From contig NZ_CP016428.1 of the NCBI RefSeq assembly GCF_001693385.1, positions 5,332,001 to 5,396,000 on the forward strand: 64,000 bases of DNA. The letters are read 5' to 3'. The number at the start of each line of letters is the position of its first letter. The first letter of the stretch is position 1. This DNA comes from Bradyrhizobium icense (lineage in GTDB: Bacteria > Pseudomonadota > Alphaproteobacteria > Rhizobiales > Xanthobacteraceae). A program made the position numbers and the translations under genes. Positions 28,307-37,366 of the stretch are shown piece by piece. The notes under the pieces are model-generated. The model saw only the letters and a list, made by a program, of their open reading frames with translations. It was not told the DNA's origin and did not search any database.

Positions 28307-29134
28307 TCACTCCTTTCCGAACCAGCTGGTCCATACTTTGGTCGGAACGATGCGAATGGCAAACCGGTTCGGATCGTCGCCGCCGGCCTCCACGTTCAAT
28401 TCGTAGGGGCCGATGTCGGTAGAATGGTAATGGAGGCCCGAGCACGGATTCACATCGTAGCCCTTTATGCACACTAGGCGGACCCTGCCGTTCAAGGTGT
28501 AGCGCTCGCTAAGGCGGAAAAGGTCGCCGTAGCTCTTGTTGGCACATTCGACCGACTTTGCCGTCAAGATGGTCACCGGGCGCGGGTTCAGCACCTCCGA
28601 CCTAATCGCGCGGTCGATGGCCACGATGTCGGTGTCGGAGATCGGGGTCGAATAGCGGCAAGCGACCAGTGCGCTTCCGGCATCTTCTTCGATCCGCGCG
28701 TCCACGACGTGGATGCTTCCGAGGTGGTTCTGCATTGCCCGAATGGCAAGGTGAACCGCGGTGTGAAGCCGCCGACGGCGCTGTCTGTACGCCGAGTCTA
28801 ACTCCACGAAGACCTGCTCGCCCGAAATCACGGCCGATGCTTCCGCTGGCAAAATAACCCAGGTAGAGCCTTCGTACTTCTCCGCGCCAAGGATCTCTAG
28901 GCCAGGTCCGTCAGCACACCTAACGAGCCCGCGATCTCTCGGTTCGCCTCCTCCGGCGGGCCTCACGATATTGTCGGCGACGGCGACAGCCGCACCTAGA
29001 GGATGCGTCCGAGCCGCTATTATCGTCGAAACGATACTGGTCAGGTCGGGTTGAGCACTGAACAACTGCTTCTGCCTTTCCACATGGATTCTCCGGTTAG
29101 CGGCACGGCGGCTCATGACCGCCATGCCGGCCAC
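28307..29134 (-). CDS. AlaX-like aminoacyl-tRNA editing protein
   Basis: The 275-residue product carries the metal-binding signature of the second additional domain of alanyl/threonyl-tRNA synthetases and AlaX proteins. HTAVHLAIRAM near residue 125 supplies HxxxH. CIKGYDVNPCSGLHYHSTDI near residue 230 supplies CxxxH. Freestanding AlaX proteins hydrolyse tRNAs charged with the wrong amino acid (serine, glycine or non-protein analogues). It starts 12 bases after the stop of the 2-oxoglutarate oxygenase gene and is clearly co-transcribed with it. A role in protecting the cell from a hydroxylated amino acid made by that oxygenase is an attractive inference. The N-terminal domain (about 110 residues) is not recognised. 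Confidence 0.75.
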   Translation of the reverse strand: MAGMAVMSRRAANRRIHVERQKQLFSAQPDLTSIVSTIIAARTHPLGAAVAVADNIVRPAGGGEPRDRGLVRCADGPGLEILGAEKYEGSTWVILPAEASAVISGEQVFVELDSAYRQRRRRLHTAVHLAIRAMQNHLGSIHVVDARIEEDAGSALVACRYSTPISDTDIVAIDRAIRSEVLNPRPVTILTAKSVECANKSYGDLFRLSERYTLNGRVRLVCIKGYDVNPCSGLHYHSTDIGPYELNVEAGGDDPNRFAIRIVPTKVWTSWFGKE

Positions 29135-29146
29135 GATGCCGCCCGC

Positions 29147-30103
29147 TCAAGCGCTGATCTTCTTGGCGAACGAGTCGATCGGGAAGATTGGACCGTGGCT
29201 GCCGGTCACATCCCGCAGGAAATCCAGCGTGCGAGTGCTGTACGTCCTGAAGATCAGGCGTTCGCTTTCGCCGATGGCACCGCGCTTGTGAGCACCGCGG
29301 TAGTTATTGAAAGTCAGAAAGCACCCGGGATCAAGGGGAAACCCAACTGCATGCCGGTCCAAGGCCTTCGCGAGCCGCTCGATCGCCGCGAGCGCGACTT
29401 CATCACCTTCACGCGAGGGCCGCGTAGCGTAGCTTGGAAAGCGCAACTCGATATCGTCCTCCGCGCCGACTAGGATTGGGCAGGGAGCCGACCACATTTC
29501 GGCTCCGAATCCAAAGCTCGTCGGAAACCGCAAGCTAAAACGTGCCTCACGCAGAACATCGATCACCGAGGGGTCGAGTTCGGACAGAGCGTCGGAAGCC
29601 GCAGCGTAGCTCGTGAGAGTACCCGGCGGATTCACGATCCCGTACAGATTGATGTACTCGGTCCGCGCGTCTCGCGGCAGAGCAGCGTCATCGGTGTGGA
29701 TCTTGAACTCGCCCCGCGTAGCGTTAGTATTTCCGGCCGAGCCGGTGATCGGTACCAACCGCATGACCAGCTCTCCGCTGTTTTGGCTGGAGTAGTTGAA
29801 CGTCGCACCCAGCATACTGCTCATTGCGAGGAGCACGATGCGCGCTTCGGAGGGCTCCTGAGGAAGTCCGGTGAAGTACGCCGCTAAGAGTTTTCCGGAC
29901 TTCACGTCTTGCAAGACCTGCGCCAAATGCGGCAGCGTAGCTTCAAACGCCGGAACGAAGTCCCTTCCGACCGCCGCTTGCTCGGCGGGATTGGCTGGCC
30001 ACTCGAGGCCGCTTAGGTAGCCTGTCAACGTGTTTGCCAGGCGTGCGCGTTCGGTGGGGTTGAGTGATTCGACAGTTATGCGCTCAGAAGTCGTATCAGA
30101 CAT
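29147..30103 (-). CDS. Fe(II)/2-oxoglutarate oxygenase, clavaminate-synthase/TauD type
   Basis: The 318-residue protein has the facial-triad motif EFKIHTDDAALP (HxD) near residue 135. The distal histidine is in NNYRGAHKRGAI near residue 270, followed by the 2-oxoglutarate-binding arginine in RLIFRTYSTRTL. The spacing of about 130 residues and the region RFPTSFGFGAEM resemble clavaminate synthase and the amino-acid beta-hydroxylases AsnO and VioC, which act on free or carrier-bound amino acids. It begins 203 bases after the stop of an unknown gene and is followed directly by the AlaX-like gene. Likely an amino-acid hydroxylase; substrate unknown. Confidence 0.82.
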   Translation of the reverse strand: MSDTTSERITVESLNPTERARLANTLTGYLSGLEWPANPAEQAAVGRDFVPAFEATLPHLAQVLQDVKSGKLLAAYFTGLPQEPSEARIVLLAMSSMLGATFNYSSQNSGELVMRLVPITGSAGNTNATRGEFKIHTDDAALPRDARTEYINLYGIVNPPGTLTSYAAASDALSELDPSVIDVLREARFSLRFPTSFGFGAEMWSAPCPILVGAEDDIELRFPSYATRPSREGDEVALAAIERLAKALDRHAVGFPLDPGCFLTFNNYRGAHKRGAIGESERLIFRTYSTRTLDFLRDVTGSHGPIFPIDSFAKKISA

Positions 30104-30306
30104 GGCATTCTTCCTTCTGAGGTTGAAAGGCCTTGCTCGGACGCCGCTTAAAAGACCCGTCGTGGCAAATCGTCACAACGTGCGAACAGAGCCTCGTCTC
30201 GAATGAGGCAGTGCCCTGTACAAACCATCGTTTTATCCGTCGATCTACGTGAAATTGGCGTCGCGGAGCGACCGTGACCGGGTTCTAAGAGGCACGGAAA
30301 CGTATT

Positions 30307-30963
30307 TTAAGCCGCTGCGGTCGGTTGGGCCCTCAGCCATCGCAAGACCTCAGCTCGAACCTCGATTGTCTCGTTGCAACGGAAAGGCGCCCATCCCTTT
30401 TCAAGCCTTTCGCCACCCAATGGCTTGAACTCGGTTTCGTTCGCCGGTCGCGCGCGGACAGGCACCGGCTGCGCAGGCCGAATCACGCGGCTTGTGGCGG
30501 CCGCGATCGCATTGGCCAACTCCTCCGGTATCAGAATGCATTTGCCGCAAGCCGCCTGTAAAATGGTTTGCGGCGTGGTACCCACGATGTCTGCGATATC
30601 TTTGAGATGAGATGAGTCGACATTCAGTGGACCGCCGATCACGCGAGCCAATTCGCCCGCTAGGCCGACGATCTCGCAGTTGAACTCGACCAACGCCTTA
30701 GTCGGGAGAAACATCTGGTCATCGACGTTCAGCTGATTCAAGTTGGCGAACTTCTTCAATCCTTGGAGAATGCTGAGGGCCAATGATTGCTTCATAAGTT
30801 GACTGTGGTAACACACCCGAGCCAACGTCCTGTCATTGGGACTCCGATGCTTCGCATCGCGAAGAGCTTCTCGCAAATCGGCGGCTAAATTTCCTATCTG
30901 AAGCGTTTCGACGAGGTTCTCTCTTGCGCGAAAGGCAAATCGGGCCAGCGGCTGACCGGGCAT
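30307..30963 (-). CDS. Hypothetical protein, helical, unknown family
   Basis: The frame from 30963 encodes 218 residues with no membrane segment, mostly predicted helix, containing CYHSQLMKQSLALSILQGLK and DIVGTTPQTILQAACGKCIL. I do not recognise it. It is transcribed towards the 2-oxoglutarate oxygenase and AlaX-like genes and may form the head of that group, although 203 bases separate it from the oxygenase. No sigma-54 or NifA site was found upstream. Confidence 0.6.
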   Translation of the reverse strand: MPGQPLARFAFRARENLVETLQIGNLAADLREALRDAKHRSPNDRTLARVCYHSQLMKQSLALSILQGLKKFANLNQLNVDDQMFLPTKALVEFNCEIVGLAGELARVIGGPLNVDSSHLKDIADIVGTTPQTILQAACGKCILIPEELANAIAAATSRVIRPAQPVPVRARPANETEFKPLGGERLEKGWAPFRCNETIEVRAEVLRWLRAQPTAAA

Positions 30964-31309
30964 CTTTGATTCCGTATCTTAGCGTAATTTCTCCAAAATT
31001 ATTTGGAAGTTCCGGTCCTTCTTTCAACCCGGGATAGTACTACCTAAAATGAGCGGTAAGCTCGCGACCCCGGTGACTCGAACGGTCTACGTCGCAAACT
31101 CCGGCGATCCAAGCCCGGCCATGATACCGCGGTGCTTGGACTCTACCGAATTCTTACGCATGAACTCTATCGCCGGATTGGAACGCGCTCGGCGGCCCGA
31201 CCGTCACGCTTCGCGGGCATATCTCTCAGAATTATCGGCATTCATGATTGGGCCTGCAGACGCAATCACCGATGCGCCAGCATCGTCTGCAATCTGGAAT
31301 AGCTTCGGA
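30964..31309. other. No recognisable gene; presumed promoter region of the minus-strand group
   Basis: The sequence next to 30963 is AT-rich compared with its surroundings, but no clear promoter was identified. A 121-codon frame on the plus strand has no family features. Confidence 0.35.
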
Positions 31310-31624
31310 TCCTCACGCTGCTGCCGGATCGTGAGCCCGCGAGCGTCCAATCCTGGTTCGCTGGCCATCCCCACGATCGCGATCGTCGCCCGTGACGCGT
31401 GGTGGACGACGTGACGAAGCCGCGGCATGGGCGGTCTTTTTTGCGTGCGATGCCGTGCCGGACCAGGAACTGACGGATCGTGCATTCGCCGAACGCCAGC
31501 CCCTTTTCGGCAAAGTTCCGGCGCAGCCCCGATCGCAACATCGGGTGTTTTCTTCAGCATGGCGAGGATGTCTCCTGTGCGCCTCGATCCGGCCGGACCG
31601 GCGGTCTCGCCAAGGGCCTTCGGG
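31310..31624 (-). pseudogene. IS630-family transposase N-terminal fragment
   Basis: Minus frames read ILAMLKKTPDVAIG, then LRRNFAEKGLAFGECTIRQF and LVRHGIARKKD. This is the start of rhizobial IS630-type transposases. The catalytic domain is absent and a frameshift lies near 31540. Its 5' end is fused to the racemase-like remnant. Confidence 0.75.
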
Positions 31625-32105
31625 CGCGCATCGCGGCAATGGCGGACGCATCATCTCGTTCTGCCACACTTGCCGCCCTCGCCGATAACCACCCTCGCCT
31701 GCTCGGCCAGATCATCGAGACGGAGCAGATCTTCGCCGAAATATGTCGCGTCGGCGGCAACGACGGCGAGCTTGGCAGCTGCCAGCAGCTGGCGGAGCAA
31801 CGCCGGTACTAAGGAGCAGGCTCGACATCACTACCGGAACTTTCACCGACGCGGCCACCGCGACTTGATGCCGGATAGAAAAGCCACAGTTCGAGGTTAA
31901 TGCGACGGCGCGTCGCTTGATCAAGCGACGAGCAGCTGCGATTTAGGTTGGCTCGAGCGCGGGTCGGCGCATAATCTTATCCGCGTAAGCTTTAGGCTCG
32001 GTTTGAAAGAAGGTAGTCGGATTTCGCATCGAGCCCAGCGGCGGCGTAGCGCCAGTGACAGCCCGCGATCGATGAGCAGAATGCCAAGAGAGCGCGGGTC
32101 GATCG
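31625..32105 (-). pseudogene. Asp/Glu racemase-like pseudogene, decayed copy of the gene at 47571
   Basis: In changing frames the remnant reads SLGILLIDRGLSLA, PPLGSMRNPTTF, VALTSNCGFSIRHQVAVAAS, VKVPVVMSSLLL, VPALLRQLLAAAKLAVV and FGEDLLRLDDLAEQARVVIG. Each block aligns with the intact protein (for example AISSNCGFTIRYQAAVAAS). At least three frameshifts occur, and its C-terminal third is replaced by the IS630 fragment. Confidence 0.82.
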
Positions 32106-32455
32106 TCCGTGTCAGCTTCACCAACGCATGGTTCATGTCGATGAACGCGTCCAGCCGCGAGCGCAGAAGATCGGCCTGACCGCTGTCCCGACGTTCCGTA
32201 GGTCGCATCGTTCCCTCCGATGTGACCCACGGAATCACGACCCGCGATTCGAGGGAATCGCAAAAATGAAATTGCAAGCTTTCCGACCTTCAAACCCAAA
32301 AAGCTTGCAATCAACCCTCACTCCGCTCCAAAAATCAACTCTCGCTCAAGGGCTTGGACAGTTCTTCACATGGCGTAATCGCGGCTGACGTCTTCTTGAG
32401 GACACGAGGGTCCGTAGGATGGGCCTCAGCCGATTATCGAAAGGGAGCAGCGCTA
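32106..32455. other. No recognisable gene
   Basis: Upstream of the IS110 element no supported frame or regulatory motif was found; part is presumably the element's left end. Confidence 0.4.
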
Positions 32456-33485
32456 TGAAGCAGTACGTTGGTCTGGACATCTCTATGGAAGAAACCAGCA
32501 TTTGCGTTTTGGACCAGACCGGCGGCCTGATATTCGAAGGTTGCGTGCCGACCAATCCTGAGGCCATCGCCAAACTCTTGCGGCGGCATGCCGGCAATGC
32601 TGAACGGATCGTTTTTGAAACGGGCTCGCTATCCAATTGGCTTCGGCACCAGCTCAGAGCGCTGGGCTTTCCGGTGATTTGCCTTGATGCGCGTCATGCC
32701 AACGCGGCATTATCGATGCGCATCAACAAGTCGGATCAGACCGATGCCATGGGGTTGGCCGAAATGGCCCGCATGGGATGGTACCGGGAAGCTGCCGTGA
32801 AGGGGGGCGGAGAGCTGGAAAATCCGTTCGCTACTGGCGTCTCGAAGCAAGCTGGTGAATCTGCGGCGAGATATTGACAACCAAATGCGTGGTCTGTGCA
32901 AGGGGTTGGGAATAGTGCTCGGCAAGGCCGGTTCGACCAACCTGGCTCGCAAAGTCAACGCCGTGCTAGCTGAAGCGCCGGATTTGCATGATATTTTCGC
33001 ACCGCTACTCCTTGTTCAGTCCTGTTTGATCGAGCAAATTGAAAAAAAACTTGATCGATAACTCCTCGCGATGGCGAAAAGCGACCAAACTGTTCAGCGA
33101 ATGATGACCGTTCCCGGTATCGGTCCCCTGACCGCTCTAGCCTTCGTCGTTATCATCGACAACCCCGCTCGCTTCAGACATTCCGCCGACGTTGGCGCCT
33201 ATCTCGGCCTGACGCCGAGAGGTTATCAATCCGGTGAGATCGATCGCACTGGCCGCATCTCCAAGCGCGGCAACCACCAGGTTTCGAACTTACCTGTTCG
33301 AGGCCGCGAACGTCCTGCTGACCGTTGTCAGGCGAGGTTCTGCACTCAAGCGCTGGGGCTGCAAGCTGGCCAAACGCATCGGCGCCAAAAAGGCGAAGGT
33401 TGCCGTCGCTCGCAAAATGGCTGTCATCCTCCATGCCATCTGGACCGATGGCACTGAGTTCCAGGCAGAGATGCGCGCCGCATGA
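32456..33485 (+). pseudogene. IS110-family transposase, interrupted
   Basis: The protein begins [20 protein letters not shown] (first catalytic Asp of the DEDD domain) and continues [20 protein letters not shown] and [20 protein letters not shown]. It shifts frame near 32830, meets a TAA at 33059, resumes with MMTVPGIGPLTALAFVVIID and [20 protein letters not shown], shifts again near 33285 and ends [20 protein letters not shown]. All conserved blocks of IS110/IS902 proteins are present but the frame is broken three times. Confidence 0.88.
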
Positions 33486-33509
33486 ACCAATCTTAAACCA
33501 ACTCAGATC

Positions 33510-33732
33510 CGCCTTCGGCGGAACAGGCGTCCCTGCCGGGACGAAGGGGCTTCATCTGTCCATGACCGGGAAAGGCTTGCGCCGGATCGGCTCCGAACTC
33601 CTTGACCCATTTGCGCAGCACCTTCTAATGAACGTCAAGGTCGCGCCCGGCTAGCGCCACCGACACCCCACGCTCCCTGACCAGCTTGACCGCTTCGACC
33701 TTGAACTCGCGACTGAACTTCCGTCTCTTCAT
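33510..33732 (-). pseudogene. IS3-family orfA with premature stop
   Basis: From 33732 the minus strand reads MKRRKFSREFKVEAVKLVRE and RGVSVALAGRDLDVH, then a TAG, then KVLRKWVKEFGADPAQAFPG and HGQMKP. It is the helix-turn-helix part of an IS3-group orfA. Confidence 0.82.
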
Positions 33733-34033
33733 TCCCCGCCTCCGGCTCAATGAAACACCTAATCTTGGTGTCCATCAAACCGGCAGCAGCTCATACAATA
33801 GTACTTTTCAGATCGATCACTATTCAGTTCACTTCCTGCGCTCAGCAAGCGTGATGTTGTACAAGGGCCATGCCGCAATCGCTCATCGGCACGGCCTAAT
33901 TCGCAGCTTCGCAGTAACCCGCACTTTGATGAGGCACGGTTCGCAAGGTTGTTCGAACTATTACGCGAACCCACTCCGGCGCGACCTCGCGAGGGCGTGC
34001 CCCACGCTGGTCTGCTGCTCATAAATGGGCCTA
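33733..34033. other. No recognisable gene
   Basis: Short stretch between the IS3 orfA fragment and the N-formylglutamate amidohydrolase-like gene with no supported content. Confidence 0.4.
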
Positions 34034-34867
34034 TTAGAACTTCATCTTCGCGGTCGCAGCGCGGACTGTTTTGTCAACAATTCCAGCCCAATGTGCTTGT
34101 CCTCCCTCTTCGGAAATAAGGTCATTCTTTATTTCAATGAGGACATGCGGGATCCTACGGCGATCTCCGTGTAAAGGTATTGTATAGTCTCCTATATCAT
34201 CGACGCCATAGGGAGCGTTAAGCGACGCCTTTACGCTTGGGTAAGCAGCGCACAACTCCGAGAGCATCGCCTTTGCGAGCCGGTCGTCCCTATTGAAGCA
34301 GCAGCCAAGCTCACACTCGCGCACCTCGCCTGTTAGCCTCATGATAGGTGTAAAGCTGTGGATCGTCAAAAGTATCGGTTTTCGCCCATGCGCTACGACA
34401 CGATCCAGGCCATCTGAAACTGCCTCGTGAAACGGCCGATGGATCTTCTCGAAGCGGAGCATTCGCTCTTCCGGCGTCAATGCAAAGTTCCGAGGGATTT
34501 CGGTGCCATCGCTCACTTCTGGAATCAAGTCCGAGGCTTCGAGCGGGCGATTGCAGTCGATCACAAGTCTGCTGTAACGTTGGATGTATAACGGGGCGCA
34601 AAGAGCGCTAGCGAGTCGGCGGGAAACGGCTTCTGCTCCCACATCGTACGCGATATGTCTCTCCATCTCACTGCGATCCACTCCAAGATCCCCGAGGCAT
34701 TTTGGAACTCTTCTTCCTGCGTGCTCGCAAACCAGAAAGAATTCGCTATCAACCTCGCCGTCAACGACATCCAGCGGAGACGGGTCATCATCACTCAGAC
34801 AAAAGCTAGCGCGTTTGTTCACTTCCCGGTCTCCAATTTCCAATTGTCCTAGCTTTTGTCTGTACAC
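34034..34867 (-). CDS. N-formylglutamate amidohydrolase family protein
   Basis: The 277-residue product has the family landmarks FFLVCEHAGRRVPKCLGDLG near residue 43, IAYDVGAEAVSRRLASALCA, YSRLVIDCNRP near 100, HSFTPIM near 170 and PHVLIEIKNDL near 245. HutG-type enzymes hydrolyse N-formyl-L-glutamate in histidine degradation, and paralogues act on other N-acyl amino acids. No hut genes are nearby. The gene is intact. The first about 40 residues are variable, so the true start may be later. A piece of its 5' region is duplicated at 36860-37020. Confidence 0.8.
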   Translation of the reverse strand: MYRQKLGQLEIGDREVNKRASFCLSDDDPSPLDVVDGEVDSEFFLVCEHAGRRVPKCLGDLGVDRSEMERHIAYDVGAEAVSRRLASALCAPLYIQRYSRLVIDCNRPLEASDLIPEVSDGTEIPRNFALTPEERMLRFEKIHRPFHEAVSDGLDRVVAHGRKPILLTIHSFTPIMRLTGEVRECELGCCFNRDDRLAKAMLSELCAAYPSVKASLNAPYGVDDIGDYTIPLHGDRRRIPHVLIEIKNDLISEEGGQAHWAGIVDKTVRAATAKMKF

Positions 34868-35276
34868 CGCAGGTCAGGCTTTACGCGGGAGCACCGCCAA
34901 GCCTCCTCCGCTAGCTCCACCCAGCGGATCTATTCCAACGCGAGTATTTCTTCATTGAAGTCCTAACTCGTATTGTGGAGAATTCAGGGCCTCGGCCCGT
35001 GACCGCGCAGAGGACATAGAAGGGTGATGAATAGAAGGGTACTCGCTGAATTGCAATCGGCCCAGACGCAGCTCGAGAGGAGGAGTGCACCTCCACACTC
35101 CCGAACAAAGGGTCGAACTTTTAATCAAAGCTGTCATCTTCGACGCAAGCATTACTCGTCCAATTTCAGACAGCCAGCGTCGTCTCGACCAGGTTCACCT
35201 AATATCTGATGCCATAAGGCAGGGGTTAAAATCATATGCCAGATTGTGGGAGGCAGAGGTCGATCCATGGCCAGTC
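34868..35276. other. Intergenic stretch, partly duplicated at 37015-37200
   Basis: The sequence includes a block around 34868-34990 (GCGGGAGCACCGCCAA, then CCAACGCGAGTATTTC) that recurs with small changes at 37045-37090. No gene is seen. Confidence 0.6.
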
Positions 35277-35700
35277 TAGACGATAGCGCTAGGCCGCGCC
35301 TCAAGCATATAGTCGAAATCCTCCGATCCCATGCAAGGAATCATCTTGTAGTCGAAGTGGTTCTCACGAGATTGGTGCCGCCTTTATCGCGAGATCACTC
35401 CCCGAGCGGTTAAAGGTTACGGGGCAATCTCGCCGGCACTTGAATTCGACATCCGCGCTAAATCCCCACGCAATGCCTTGGGCTGACGCCAAGATCTGTC
35501 GTTCTGCGCAATCTCGAAGATCGGGTGGGTAGGGCTTGACGGTGCTGGCCATTTCAGCATGACCGGGAACGACGTTGTAGGCCATCGCTACGTTCAACTT
35601 AATGATGGCGCTCAAGCGGGTTCGAGACAAGATTTGCTGGCAACGACAATCTGTGCTGCCATGACGATTGGATCGATGGTCTGTTACGCAACTAAAGTTA
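35277..35700 (-). pseudogene. M20-family amidohydrolase (hippurate-hydrolase-like) C-terminal remnant
   Basis: Minus frames give AIIKLNVAMAYNVVPGHAEM, ASTVKPYPPDLRDCAERQIL, FSADVEFKCRRDCPVTFN and, in another frame near 35335, MGSEDFDYMLEARPSAIV. These match the dimerisation lid and the C-terminal metal-ligand region (GSEDF) of M20D amidohydrolases. The N-terminal zinc-binding half is missing. Confidence 0.75.
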
Positions 35701-36133
35701 CCCACCCGAATTGGTAGCTGTATTTCTAGGTAGCTGTCAGGAGCTTGCGTATAATCTATGTTCTCTCGGGAAAGTGAAGTGTTGGCTGGCAAGAGTATTT
35801 AATGGAAGACTCGAGTGTCGTCCCAGAGAGGACGCGCCCGATCTCCGGTTGCGGCGATGTGCTGGCCCGGCGGAGGAGGTGTTTGATATTCGGTGCGGGT
35901 CATTGTCCGACGGCGGATCGCCGCCGTCCTGCGGCACAAAGCCTTAAATTCTTTTCCGTTCGCTGATGGCGCATCGCGTGCTCCAGTCCAAAGGAATCAA
36001 ACAGATGGTCAGAATCACACTCCAACCATCACGGAAAGACGCTTTTTCAGGAGCTCAGTACTGAAGCACCTGACCTCTTACGAACGGTCCAATGAACACC
36101 CGTTACTGGTGAACACGACGAAGGAAACGTTCA
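35701..36133. other. No recognisable gene; upstream region of the SET-domain gene
   Basis: No supported frame. A weak GG-N10-GC match at 35967 has no NifA box and was not accepted as a promoter. Confidence 0.4.
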
Positions 36134-36583
36134 ATGCTCAGCACCGAGAAGGAACACACGATGGTCGACAAGGTCTTTGATCGCAGCAACGCTATCTATG
36201 TTAAAACTGTGCCTGGAAAAGGTCGCGGCGTATTTGCAAATATTCCATTCAAAGTTGGAGATGTAATTGATCGCGCTCCGACATGGGGATTTGATGATGC
36301 TACAGCCAAGCTGCTAGATCGTACGGGAGTCTTCGAGTACTACTTTGTGCGGTACGATCGGCATCTCAAAGGTAATGCTCTGACAGGCTACGTTGTTTTC
36401 GGTTGGGTCTCGATAGTGAACCACTCGTCCTCGAACCCAAATGCACGATTAGTGTGGGCTGATGAAGAGTCCGGCGCGTGGGTGAGCATTGTGGCAACGA
36501 AGGACATAGAGGAGGATGAGGAAATAACACACCGCTATTCGAATATCTCCGCTTATCCTCCTACCATCAACTTTATTGACTAG
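36134..36583 (+). CDS. SET-domain protein (putative protein-lysine methyltransferase)
   Basis: The 149-residue protein begins MLSTEKEHTMVDKVFDRSNA; ATGs at 36134 and 36161 both have AAGGA upstream. It consists almost only of a SET domain. VPGKGRGVFANIPFKVGDVI near residue 30 is the N-terminal strand with the G-x-G SAM contact. WVSIVNHSSSNPNARLVW near 95 is the NHxxxPN motif. DIEEDEEITHRYS near 125 corresponds to the GEELTxxY end. SET enzymes transfer methyl groups from SAM to lysine side chains. In bacteria the targets are mostly unknown. It stands alone between pseudogenes and its base composition is lower in GC than its flanks. Confidence 0.85.
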   Translation: MLSTEKEHTMVDKVFDRSNAIYVKTVPGKGRGVFANIPFKVGDVIDRAPTWGFDDATAKLLDRTGVFEYYFVRYDRHLKGNALTGYVVFGWVSIVNHSSSNPNARLVWADEESGAWVSIVATKDIEEDEEITHRYSNISAYPPTINFID

Positions 36584-36601
36584 ATTTGAGCTTTCAGGAG
36601 G

Positions 36602-36674
36602 CTGTCCATCTGGTCTGAACCGGAGGCTGAGGTTGCGAAGCTTCAGTGTTCCCCGGGAGAGACCAGATGGACAG
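36602..36674. repeat. Perfect 15-bp inverted repeat after the SET gene
   Basis: CTGTCCATCTGGTCT at 36602-36616 is perfectly inverted at 36660-36674 with a 43-base loop. The right arm contains the start codon region of an IS481-like frame, so the arms may be an IS end plus its copy, or act as a terminator for the SET gene. Confidence 0.55.
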
Positions 36675-36860
36675 TCCAAGAATCCTCGTCTGACGCCGAA
36701 AGGTCGAGAGCCCATGGTGCGCAGCGTGATCGAGGTGGCGTTACCAAGGCCACCGCTGCGCTCCAATTGAACATTACAGCGAAGACAGTCGCCAAGTTGG
36801 TCAAACGCGTCCGCACGGAAGCCAGGACGGGTTGCCTGATTGCTCCTCACGGCTCCCACC
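36667..36860 (+). pseudogene. IS481-family transposase N-terminal fragment
   Basis: Pieces read MDSPRI, LTPKGREPMVRSVIE and, in another frame, KATAALQLNITAKTVAKLVK. This corresponds to the first helix-turn-helix of IS481-type transposases. Nothing of the DDE domain remains. Confidence 0.65.
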
Positions 36861-37020
36861 CGCTTCGGTCTATCGCAAGATCTCCAGCGCATTTCGGAAC
36901 TTTTCTTCCTGCATGCTCACAAACGAGGAAGAATTCGCTATCAACCTCCGGCAACGACATCCAAGGGGTACGAGTCATCGTCACTCAGGTAAGAGCTGCC
37001 GCGCTCGTTTTTGCATCTTG
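36861..37020 (-). pseudogene. Duplicated 5' fragment of the N-formylglutamate amidohydrolase gene
   Basis: The minus strand reads SDDDSYPLDVV and EVDSEFFLVCEHAGRKVPKC with a frame change between. It is nearly identical to the start of the protein at 34867. The copy ends after AGDLAIDRS at the IS481 fragment. Confidence 0.8.
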
Positions 37021-37189
37021 TCCGCACACCGCAGTAAGGTGAGCCCTGACGCGGGAGCACCGCCAATCCCAACGCGAGTATTTCGTCATTGCAATCCTAA
37101 CTTGTGCATTTCGCCATTAGTCCTAACTTGTGTCGTGATTTGCAGGACCCTGGCCCGTGACCCTGCTCGCGGTGCTCGCAATTTCAAGC

Positions 37190-37330
37190 GCCTAAAAAGC
37201 GAAAGCACCAGGCGCTCCTGCAGCATATAGGCGAAGTCCTCACCGCCCGGTGTGGGTTACCGGTCGCAAGCCATACCTGCGCTCCACCTGGGATCGTGAT
37301 CATTCCGCGTACGCATCCGGTGACGGCCGC
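37190..37330 (-). pseudogene. Duplicated M20 amidohydrolase 3' fragment
   Basis: Minus-strand GGEDFAYMLQER at about 37215-37250 repeats the GSEDFDYMLEAR end of the remnant at 35277. The order relative to the amidohydrolase fragment is the same as at 34.0-35.7 kb. Confidence 0.55.
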
Positions 37331-37366
37331 CTTGTCGAGTGAGGCGCGTTGTTGAGAACTGTCCTT

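Noticed and set aside
35966..35981. TGGCGC-N5-GTGCT upstream of the SET gene
   Set aside because: Two mismatches to the sigma-54 consensus and no TGT-N10-ACA in the 200 bases upstream; too weak to call.
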